Assembly: GCA_943704525.1 (NCBI GenBank)
Contig: CALSCQ010000336.1
Location: forward strand, 1-17,718
Direction: 5' to 3'
Origin: Pigoraptor vietnamica
Taxonomy: Eukaryota > Opisthokonta > Filasterea
DNA: 17,718 nt
Each line of letters begins with the position of its first letter. Positions within the stretch are counted from its first letter, which is position 1. The translations under genes were made by a program, and so were the position numbers. The notes beneath the pieces were generated by a model that saw only the letters and a program-made list of their open reading frames with translations, had not been told where the DNA came from and ran no database searches. Below are positions 7,216-16,047 of this stretch, piece by piece.

Positions 7216-10129
7216 TGTGTGTGTGTGTGCATGTAATGTGTGCTTACATTGGCCCTGCTTCTTCCCATTCAGACCCCGACGAACACACGGGGCCGGCAGT
7301 GTGTCTCCTGCCGTTGTGCCTGCGCTTACACCCGAATCGCAAGACGCGGGTGAGTGCCTACTCTGCAAGAAGTGTTGTTCGTGTGTGCAAACATGTGTGC
7401 TCCACAAGTGTGCGCGCGTGTCGCGCGAATTTGCTGCACGCACATTGCCGCACGAGGTGTGTTGTTGACCCACACGTGCGTAACACAGTCCCAGTCGGTG
7501 CGCCGGGGGCCATCGATCCCGTCGATTTTGACATTATTGCCGAAGGGGAACTCCTCGCCGCACAACTCACTCAGGCGGGCGTGGCAGTACCCGGTGGGTT
7601 GCGAATGTCACACACACGTACACATTCATGCACACGCACCCGCAAACAGACACGCACACAAATAGCAAACAAAGTGTGGGCACATTCTGTGATGACTACG
7701 CTTAGGCTCTTATTCGCATGCAGTAGCCTCTCTGGCCCCCTCCCTCTCCCCGACACACCGAGCAAAGCGGCGCCGACAGGACAGCCTCGATGCAGAAGCC
7801 GCCGCTTACCAACAGACGTTCAGTGGCGGATCGTTCGCAAACGCCGCATCACTCGACGCCATCACGCTTGGTTCGCTCCCGATGGGCGTCGCGGGCGCAC
7901 AGGGCACCGCCGCGCTCCCTTACCCCGTCAGCGTAGACCCCGAGACGCTGTCCCTCGCGCGCGCAGCGCAGGGCGACGTCGGCTACGGCTCGATGGCAGT
8001 GTCACAAACGCCACACTCGCCTGCTGGCGCACGCGGTCCGCTGAAGGTGGACCTTGCGGATGTGCGTGACCCCGTGATGGAAGTCACCCACCCTTTCGGC
8101 CGGTCTCTCGTCTTTCTCGACTCGAACAATTCGTTGCGCGTGGAGCACCGCCTCTCCCTAAGCCAGTTCAGCGCTGGCGGTGCCGGTGGCGCGCCGTCGT
8201 CCGCGCACGATTTCACGGGAATGGACTTCCAGAGCCTTGACCCTGCGGCGCTCGCGGCGGCGGGCCTGGCGCCCGTCGATGACGGAACGATGCTCCGGGG
8301 ACCGAACGCCGATTTTGCCGAGTACGTTCGTTGTGCTGAGGGCCACGCGGCGCGCCTGCAGCCGGGGTGCGTCGGCAACTTCCGCGGCGGTGTGCTGTCG
8401 TGCGACGGGTTTGAGGAGGGGAGCGAAGTGACAGCGCGGATCGTCAGCACCAAGCCGCTCGTGCTCGGCAACGTGCAGGCCGATTCGGACGCGCATTCCG
8501 TGCGGGTGGCGATGGTGGGGCAGGTGCCCGTGCGCATCCGGGGCCCCGCGCGCCCTGGCGATTACGCGTACGCCGGCAACGAATTTGGGGTCGTGCGTGC
8601 CGCGGGGGAAACGGAAATGTCCGTGGAAAAGTTTGGGCGCGTCGTCGGCATCTGTTTGGAAGGTGCTCCGAACGCACGCGACGACGAGGTGAACAGCGTG
8701 AGCGTGCTCGTGTACTACCCTGACGTTGGATGGCTGACGCGGCACATGGCGCGGGAGGCGAGCGGGGTCGCTGCGGCGGGTGCGGCGGCGGATGAAGTGC
8801 GGCGCGTGAGAGAGGACTTGGAGGCGTTGCAGAAGGAATTCCGGAAGCACATCGAGGCGACGGGCGGGGCTGCGGCTGAAGGTGCGTGCTGCTGTATGCT
8901 ATCGGCCTCGTCGTGTGTGAAATTCAACAGCAGCGCACGTACTCACACGCACGCACTTACACGCACGCACTTAACGGCATGCACACGCATGCGCAGGTCC
9001 ACCCTTCGTGCCGAAGCGCGGCGAGACTATTGTCCTCATGTCCGGCGCAGACGGAAAGCCGCGCATCGTGGACGAAGGCAAGCAGGGCTGGTGCACGCGG
9101 ACGCGCCTCATCGTCGCGGCGGCAATGCTCGTGGCGATCGCAGTGGCGCTTGGGGTTGGCCTCGGTGTGGGCCTCAAATCCAGCTCGTCGTCGAGCCCCT
9201 ACTCGAGCACGTGCGCACAGTCGGCGGGGTGCCTGGCGACAGGCTGCCCGCTGTACTTGCGAGGTGCGGGCGAGGGCGTGGGGGCCTCCCCAGGACAATA
9301 CGGCCTCGGGTTCTCGCCGGGCGCCTCGACGCAGTGGATTCCGCTGCCCAGCAATCCAGGTGTGCTTGCTGTCTGCGGGCTGGTTGTGATGCCATGTCTG
9401 CGAAGGATAGGCCCGCTGTTGCCGCACTTTGCTGATATCCTGCCTGTGCATGCTCTCTGCGAAGGTGTTATATACGACATGTGCACGACGCCGGCCGTCG
9501 TGCCTTCGGCCATGAAGCTGTCCTTCCTTGCCACGGGTGTCTGCGCGTCCGGGCGTACCGTCACGAACGCCACGGCCATTCCCCTCGACGTCTATCTCAA
9601 GCAGACGAGCACGTCAGGTGGCATGCCGACAGTTCAGGTGCGCCAGGGAAACGAAAGGACTGCGTGTGTGGCTGTGCATGCGTTTACGTATGACAAGTAC
9701 TGAAGCATTGTCTTTGAGAGACTAGTCTGCGTGTGCTGACACTTGTGGCTCCCGCAGGCACGCCTTTCCATCGATGCATTGGGAGACGGCGATTACGAGG
9801 AAATTACGCTGTTCCGCTACTTTGCGCTGGCGGACGTTGCCACGGCACAAGAAGCCGTTTACACGGGAACCGTATGCATACAGCCAGCCACGCTGGTGCA
9901 GACGATGCACAACGGCAACGTTCTGCTCGAGTTGTGGTGGGTCTTTCGCTGTTGGCGTTTCCGCGCTGTCCACTCAACTCCTTCCCTTCTAACCTTGTGT
10001 TCATTTGTGCGCAGGATCTCGACGGGCACTCGCAATGTGAGCGTCTCTGTCGATTCGCCGACGAATCTGATGCCGCGTTCGTTCACGCAGCTCACGTTTT
10101 CGCAGGCGTCCTTCTCCCAACAAAGTTGA
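6348..10129 (+). CDS. Predicted membrane-tethered WOPR transcription factor with phage-type autochaperone domain
   Basis: Exons 6348-6483, 6672-6790, 6934-7061, 7273-7349, 7489-7593, 7724-8881, 8997-9359, 9465-9637, 9758-9936 and 10015-10129 join in phase to 850 residues. Residues 7-128 are a WOPR (Gti1/Pac2, Wor1) DNA-binding domain with GYVRDESEAEALF, LVTRRLT, QRWTDGRLW, LTYRE, LRKKTIG and CYYTAEQ in family order. Residues 129-290 are a flexible linker with a basic RAKRRRQ patch (201-207). Residues about 376-522 resemble the Peptidase_G2-type tail-spike autochaperone: ADFAEY (384-389), VSTKPLVLGN, VAMVGQVPVRIRGP, GDYAYAG and GRVVG. Residues 542-566 are a coiled coil. One TM helix spans about 612-634, with basic residues on its N-terminal side. 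Residues 636-850 carry three clustered Cys (647, 653, 658) and NAT/NVS sequons, as expected for a lumenal tail. By analogy with MYRF I infer trimerisation, self-cleavage near 384/385 and nuclear release of the WOPR half. Least certain are exons 4-5 (linker) and intron 7 (9360-9464), which is in frame and stop-free and could be retained. A two-gene reading (WOPR gene plus membrane protein) is the main alternative. Confidence 0.72.
7123..7229 (+). repeat. (GT)n microsatellite in WOPR-gene intron 3
   Basis: Intron 3 (7062-7272) is dominated by a 107-bp GT repeat with rare TT, AT or GC interruptions. It sits between the end of the WOPR domain (exon 3) and the linker exon 4. Translations across it (Cys/Val runs) are artefacts. 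Confidence 0.95.
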
Positions 10130-10519
10130 TGCTGGCTTGATGCTGACGAAGTGGAGCAAAAATCAAATAGCCTTATTAGGGAATACCGAGAATGCCATAT
10201 TTAGAATTTTGCGCCCTGAAAAATTTAAATATGGTCAAGTACGCCCGACAACATGTGGCGACACGACAACGACAGCAATAGATTTCTCCCCACGACCCCG
10301 AAAGAAAGTGCCAGTGTGCGAGGACGCTTACCCCTTTGCTGCTCGCGTATAGAACAGGAGCGGGATTGAGTTTTTCCCCAAACTCCAAGCGCGTGTTACG
10401 CGTTGCCGCCACTGACGTGGCAACTACGAGTGTCACGTACTGCGCGCTGACGAGCGACGCCGTGATCTTGAGGTCTTTTCGACCCTGCGAGCGCGCTGCT
10501 CGCTGCCGTGCTGCCGAAG
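10130..10519. promoter_or_regulatory. Intergenic region upstream of BRE1 with CArG-like motifs and hairpin
   Basis: 390 bp lie between the stop of the WOPR fusion gene and the BRE1 start, with both genes on the plus strand, so the 3' UTR and a promoter share it. The first 110 bp are AT-rich and hold a perfect CArG box (CC, six A/T, GG) at 10171-10180. A 40-nt hairpin at 10195-10234 has arms that are CArG/MEF2-like. Further on, GTTGCC (10402-10407) and GGCAAC (10419-10424) form an inverted repeat, about 95 bp before the BRE1 ATG. No coding frame with family resemblance is present. Confidence 0.5.
10195..10234. other. Inverted repeat / hairpin downstream of WOPR gene
   Basis: CCATATTTA at 10195-10203 pairs perfectly with TAAATATGG at 10226-10234. 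Inside it, AATTTT (10205-10210) pairs with AAAATT (10220-10225), leaving a one-base bulge and a GC-rich loop of about nine bases. It lies 66 nt after the stop codon, so it could act as an RNA hairpin in the 3' UTR or as a DNA palindrome for dimeric MADS-type factors. Confidence 0.65.
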
Positions 10520-13075
10520 ATGGACGGCACGAACAAGCGGCGCGCGTCGGATTACTCGAACCTGCCGCCCTCGAAGCGCATGGTACTCGACGCAGCGTCC
10601 GCGCAGGCAGCAGCGGCAGATCCCGACTCTGAGGACGACTCGCCCGACAAAGTGGTGCGTTGCGCTGTGGAGCTGAAATGACTCGCGATCGGAGGGCTGT
10701 ATGTGTGTGAATGTATGTGTGTTGCTAATTTGTGACAGCTGTCCCTTCTTCGACCTCGATTAAGTCCTAATCCTCCCCTATCTTGCAGCTCAACTCGAAG
10801 GTGCTGCGAGTCCAGCGAGATCAGCTGACCGTGCGCGTGAAGGAGCAGCGCGCGGAAATCGCGGCGCTCGAGGCGCGCATCGCCGCACGTGACAAGAAGG
10901 AGGCGGCTGATGCAGCCGCACTTGCGACTGTGCAGCGATACTGGGACAAGGTGCGCTTGTGGCGCGAGAGAAGAGTGCATGCCCTCAAATGCGACCATGT
11001 TGTAGACAGCCTGTTGCTGCCACTGGAGATAGACTTTACTCGCTGACTGGATGCCGCTGACTTGCGCCGATCGCATTTTCGCGCACAGTTGAACGATGAG
11101 ATTGCCGCTATGCTCAAGTCTAGTCTTCCGCCGGAAGAGTCGGCGGAGATCTCGCTGAATGGTGCGTGGCTGTTGCCGTGGGCCTATGTTGATGTGCACT
11201 CCATTCGTGTTTGGGCGACATTAGCCACTCATTAGCGTGTTGGGAAACGCAGACTACGACCGAGCGGCGGTGGCGTTCGCAGAGCGGTTGTGGAAGGGCG
11301 CGCGCCCGGAGGATGTCGAGCCTCTGCTTGCCCAGCGCTGCGAGGAGTCGATGGCGTCTGTCGCGAGACTGGTCACGGCATTGGCCAATAACCGCGCGCG
11401 TATCGATGCCGGTGTGCGCGCCGCACTCGAAAGGATTGGTGCGTCTGTGGCGCAGAGTGTGTTTGAGCGCACGTGTGAGCGCTTGTCACTTGCGTTCATA
11501 CCTGTGTGCTCCCGTTGCGTTGGCATTGACGACGGTGCCTTTGTATCGCGCCAGGCTCTGACGACGGCGCGGCGGTGAGCGCGGGGATGGACGTGATGCG
11601 CGAAGAAATGCAGCGGCTGCAAGTGGCCTTCAGCGAACTCCAGGACCAGCACAACGCCGCCTCGATGCAGGTCGGTGATTGCGCTCCTCGCGCGTCGTGT
11701 TGTGCGTGTGCGTGGGCGTGTGCGAGTGTGTGCGTGCGTATGTGTGTGTACGCGCGTGCGTGTATGTGTGTAGGTTCTATTCATTGACACGCAGACACCC
11801 GACACGCCTCGCTCACGCGCCTGCCTCTCCATTGCAGCTCGCGGAGCTGCGCGACGTGGCCGCACTCGCACAGCAGCAGGTGGAGGAGCTTGCATCGCAA
11901 GTGTCCGATCAGCGTGCAGACCTCACCGTCGCCACGAACACAATTTCGAAGCTGCGCACGCGCCTTGCCGAAGAGCAGCGCAAGGCGTCTCAGGCCATGC
12001 GCGACGCGGAGGCCGCACAGGCGCAGGCGGCATCGGGTGCGGGGCCGGCGAAGGAGGGCGAAGCGGCCGTCGTGGTGAGTGGGGTGGCGATGGAACGAGT
12101 TTCACGGCCTTGTTTTGTGTGTGACGTTGTTTCGCATTCCCCTACATACGATCCAATGGCGCACACGTTGTGGTTGTTTCCTGGCCACTACTATTGACCA
12201 CGTCTCTTGGAGAAACGCACGCACTCTTACGCTTGCATTCTCTCCATACCGCAAGTGGAGTCGATGACACAGACGTCTGTGATTTGAGCTAACTCACACG
12301 ACCACGCCCACGCGCACGTGCAACGCACAGCCGTCGGAAGATGCGGAGGATTTGCGCGCGCAAATGGAGGCGCTGCGCGAGAACCTCGACGAGCGACTGC
12401 GCGAGATTGATGGCCTGCGTGAGGAGGTCGCACAGCGCACGCAGGAGGTCGACCGCCTCAAATCGGAGGTGCGCAATCATCGCCCGCACGAAGGCACATG
12501 CCCCTCATCCCACCTCTCGTCACATGGCCCTCATCCCACCCCTCGTCACATGCCCCTCATCCCACCCCTCGTCACATGCCCCTCATTCCACCCACGTCAC
12601 GTGCCCCTCATCCCACCCCTCGTCACACGCCCCATCCCACCCCTCGTCACATTCCCCACATCCCGCCCCTCGTCACGCGCCCCATCCCACCCCTCGTCAC
12701 ATTCCCCTCATCCCGCCCCATCCCACCCCTCGTCACATGCCCCTCGTCCCACCCCGTCACCCTCGTCGCATGCCCCTCGTCCCACCCCGCGTCACACCCC
12801 CTGTCGGCTGTTTATTGCTTTGTACGTTACTCAACTGCCTCCGTCGATCCGCGCACTCGCACTTGTCACGTGCTTTGCTCACTCGTTTTGCGCTTGGCAG
12901 CTGCGCAACCCTTCGATTCAGAAGGTGGAGGCCAGTCACGTGGTGCAGAAGCTCAAGGACAGCCTCGCGTACGTGACGCGAGAGCTCGCCTACCGTTCGA
13001 CAAATTCGGATTCGCTCCGCGCGCAGATTGCGCTGATGCGATCGGACCGCTTGAAGGAGAGGGAGGAGTATGAGG

Positions 13076-13115
<40 letters not shown>

Positions 13116-15913
13116 TGTGCGACGGCGTGTGTGCGTGTGTGCGTGTGCGTGCGTTTCTTGCGTATGCGTGTACCAGTGGCGTGCGCAGTGTCGCGTTAAC
13201 ACTATGGAGATATTTGTGTATTTGGCGTATTTCCGCCCGCTACCTCCGATTGTGCCAAGTGTCCCATGTGTATGTGCACTCGTGTTAATGCTATGTGTCG
13301 GCCGCAGGCGGAGGGCGCCGCGCGCTGCAGCAAGATGGAAGAGGAGGTCCACCGCACCGTTCAACGCTTTGAGGCGGCCGAGCGCCAGCGCCAAGCAGAG
13401 ATGGAGGCGCGGCGGTCGGCGCTGCAGAGCGGGTCGACGTCGTCTGAACAGGAGAGCAAGCTCTCGCAGAAGTACGCCGAGAGCACGCACAGCGTTCTGC
13501 AGGAGCAGCTCAAGCGCGTGCGCGCGCGTTGCGCCGAACTCGAGAAGGCGCTTGAGGAGAAAGGGGGTGCGGGGGGATCGGCGGATCCGGCGCGCGACGA
13601 CAGGCTGAAGGAGATGCAGGAGGCCCTCAAGTACGTTCCCTTCCGAACTGTGCCTGTGTGGGCTTGTTGCTGCCCTCTGTGGTCATTACCTGGTGACTTT
13701 GTTACTGCCCTCTGCGGTGCCTGTGTAGACTTTTGTTACTGCCCTCTGCGGTTGTCACTTCTGCTGGCACACGCTGACTGTCGTTTCCCTCTGCGCAGGC
13801 GTGCCCAGCAGGGCGAGTCTGAGGCGAAGCTCGTGCTTCAGATCCTCAAGAACAGCGCCAAGGGTCCCGCGAAGGATTTGGCCGATGTGAGTGGCGGTTT
13901 ACTTTCTCGCACCAGTGCCCCACATTGCTTGCTGGTGTCGCTATCCTCCCTTTTGCCTGAGATGTCCTTGTACGCGCAAGCACCTCACTCTGCGCGGCTC
14001 TCTCGCAGGTGCGCGTGAACGAGCAGCGGCTGAAGGCGGAGAATGACGAACTCCGCGCGCAGATGGACAAGTACCGCGCGAGCTTCCCCGAGGGCGACCC
14101 TGTGCAGGTGTTTGCGGTGATGGAGGAGACGATTGCGCAGCTCCGAAAGCACCTCGAGCAGAAGAAACAGGTGCGGACGTGTGTTGGCGTGACTGCGTGG
14201 GGTCGGCGTTGTGCCCCATGGCAGGCGCGGGTTGTTTGCACTCGTGTTGTAGTCGCAATGGCATGGTGTTTGTGCCCGCACCGCTCACGTATGCGTTGCG
14301 TGCGCGCGTGCGATCGCAGGAGGAGGAGGCGCTGTTCCACGAGATGGAGGTGATCAGCCAGGCCTTCCAGGACCTTGAGGCGCAGAACGCGCGGCTCAAA
14401 ACGGCGCTCAAGGAGAAGGAGGAGGCCAACTTCAACCTCATCTCCGAAGTGCGTGTTCTGCGTCTCTATGCATTCATGACTACTTCCCTTTCGACTTATT
14501 GATTGCGTATTGTGTGTGTGTGTGTGTGCTTACGTTCCTCCTGTGTCTCCGTGCTCTGTGTTGTGCGTGCGTACGTTTACCATCCTTGTCTGCGTGTGCA
14601 TGCGCGTTCGTCGCTGATTCGTTTGTCTTTCGCAGCGGCTTCGTTCGAGCGAGCTGCAGACGGCGCTGAGGGCAGAGAGGGACCTTGTCGAGATGAAGGT
14701 CGCGGCACTCACCGCGGAGAAGGAGGCGCTCGCCGAACTGCTCAAGAAGACGGAGGACAGAGAAGCCCGCATGAAGGAATATGTGGTACGTGTGTGCGCG
14801 CGTGTGCATCTGCACAGTGGCTGAGGTGTTTTGAGCGCGCGCGTGTGCTGTTGTGTTGTATGGGCTTGTGCCAGTGTGCAAATGCGCACTGATTCTCACA
14901 TGGCGATTTCGCGCCCAGGCTGCCGTGGAGCGCGACCAGGGTTCGAAGGAAGCGCTCGCAGCCGAGCTCAGGAAAGAGCTCGCCAACACAATTGCCGACC
15001 GCAACGCCCTCAAAGTCCACAACGAATCGCTCTCGCAGGAGTTGGCCGAGGTGCGTCTATGTGCGGTTCCCTTTGCTCGTCTTGTATGCACACCTTGGGC
15101 GTTCGCGTCCCATGCATTCTCTTCGGCGCCGCACGTAGCGCAACCGTTCGTTTTCGTGCGTTTGAGCCGCACGGTGCCGTTTGAGCGTGCATATCTGCGA
15201 CTGATTTTGACGGGCGCATTTTGTTCTCCGTCGCAGGTGAAGACGCAGTTGGACGCGCGCACAGAGGCCATCCAAACAGAGACGAATGCAAAGAAGCGGC
15301 TGCAGGTGAGTCCGAGCTGCGAACGCTGTCATGTCCTAGTGTCGTCTGCGCGTGCCTCGTCCGCCAATTCCGGTGTGGAATTGCGTCTTGCGCTGACCAG
15401 TGCGTATTCACAGGAGGACGTCTTGACGCTTAAGAAGCGGCTCGAGAAGAAGGGGCCCACTGCGCCCGGCGAGGTGTCGTCGGCCGAGAAGGACCTCAAG
15501 GAGATGGTTCTCTACTACAAGGCAAGTGTTTTAGCGCACCGTCACGCATGTGCGTACGCAAGCACCACTTCCATGTACGCAGGTGCCATGACGTAGCGCA
15601 CTGAAGCCAAACCGTTATGAATGTGTACGCAACAGTCTAAAGCCATGGGTTAAGGTCCCCACTTTCACACACATTACATCTCTGCACGTCTCTGCGGCCT
15701 GTGTTGTCTGCTGTCTGTCTCACGTTCGACGCGACGCAGGGCCTGTGCATGTGTCGCGTGTGCAAGACGCGCCGCATCGACACGATCATCTCGCGGTGCT
15801 ACCACACGTTCTGCCAACAGTGCGTGGACGCGCGCATTGAGACGCGGCAGCGAAAGTGTCCCATTTGCGCAGAGGCCTTTGGGAAGGGCGATGTGCACAC
15901 GATGTACACGTGA
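10520..15913 (+). CDS. BRE1: BRE1 (RNF20/40) histone H2B E3 ubiquitin ligase
   Basis: BRE1 works with the E2 Rad6 to monoubiquitinate histone H2B on transcribed chromatin in the nucleus. Exons are 10520-10654, 10789-10950, 11089-11161, 11253-11438, 11555-11670, 11838-12074, 12331-12468, 12901-13074, 13308-13630, 13799-13886, 14009-14170, 14320-14448, 14636-14785, 14919-15050, 15237-15305, 15414-15521 and 15740-15913, giving 851 residues. The N-terminus has NKR..SD and PPSKR like RNF20, then coiled coil ending in QRYWDK (94-99), the conserved BRE1 N-terminal motif. Residues 599-641 carry the family segment LFHEMEVISQAFQDLEAQN followed by KEKEEANFNLISE. The C-terminal RING (795-851) is complete C3HC4: C799, C802, C814, H816, C819, C822, C834, C837, ending in the typical ETRQRKCPIC and a short aromatic tail. 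The length is between yeast and human BRE1. The last intron (15522-15739) uses a GC-AG donor. The start ATG at 10520 is the first in this frame and has a good context. Confidence 0.95.
12495..12800 (+). repeat. Minisatellite in BRE1 intron 7
   Basis: About a dozen imperfect copies of a C-rich unit near 26 nt (consensus like CCCCTCATCCCACCCCTCGT plus CACATG), some shortened to about 18-20 nt, fill most of intron 7 (12469-12900). The unit has no stop in any plus frame. Confidence 0.93.
13075..13154 (+). repeat. (GTGC)n/(GT)n repeat at the 5' end of BRE1 intron 8
   Basis: The donor gtgcgt at 13075 is itself the first unit of a GTGC tetranucleotide array of about ten copies that decays into GTGT units, so many potential donor sequences follow the true one. 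Confidence 0.92.
13664..13752 (+). repeat. Three-copy 34-35 bp repeat in BRE1 intron 9
   Basis: TTGTTGCTGCCCTCTGTGG at 13664, TTGTTACTGCCCTCTGCGG at 13699 and again at 13733 are spaced 35 and 34 bp apart. They resemble the real acceptor of the same intron (TTTCCCTCTGCGCAG, ending at 13798). Confidence 0.8.
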
Positions 15914-16047
15914 GGGGCATAGATAAAACCTAAAGTATGACTGTGAGAGTCGGGGAACTGTCGCTGAGAGTTCAGGAATTCGCATTCGTTCTTTCGTTCC
16001 GTTATATTTACAAACAAAAAGATCGCATGACGCCCGCATACGGCGCC
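15914..16047. other. Convergent 3' intergenic gap
   Basis: 134 bp lie between the stop codons of BRE1 (+) and the PITPNM-like gene (-). The gap is AT-richer than the coding flanks. GATAAAAC (about 15921-15928) on the plus strand and TGTAAATATAACG on the minus strand (around 16010) are the only polyadenylation-like sequences I see. Confidence 0.4.

Noticed and set aside
7882-9435. Independent gene starting at the ATG at 7882
   Set aside because: The frame is open upstream through an acceptor at 7723 and joins the WOPR exons in phase, and the frame after 8881 runs into an intron. I keep it only as the stated two-gene alternative.
10552-11199. 215-codon antisense open frame opposite BRE1 exons 1-3
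   Set aside because: It is the antisense of GC-rich codons and runs across BRE1 introns; it has no family resemblance.
12495-12800. CRISPR-like regular repeats
   Set aside because: The units are directly tandem and imperfect with no unique spacers, and lie inside a eukaryotic intron; this is a minisatellite.
12352-13608. 418-codon open frame as a separate Pro/His-rich gene
   Set aside because: It starts inside BRE1 exon 7 and contains exons 7 and 8 in the BRE1 frame; it is stop-free read-through of introns 7 and 8.
14480-15271. 263-codon antisense open frame opposite BRE1 exons 13-15
   Set aside because: It crosses exon and intron boundaries of a well-supported gene, with low-complexity CA-repeat translation (THTHTQ).
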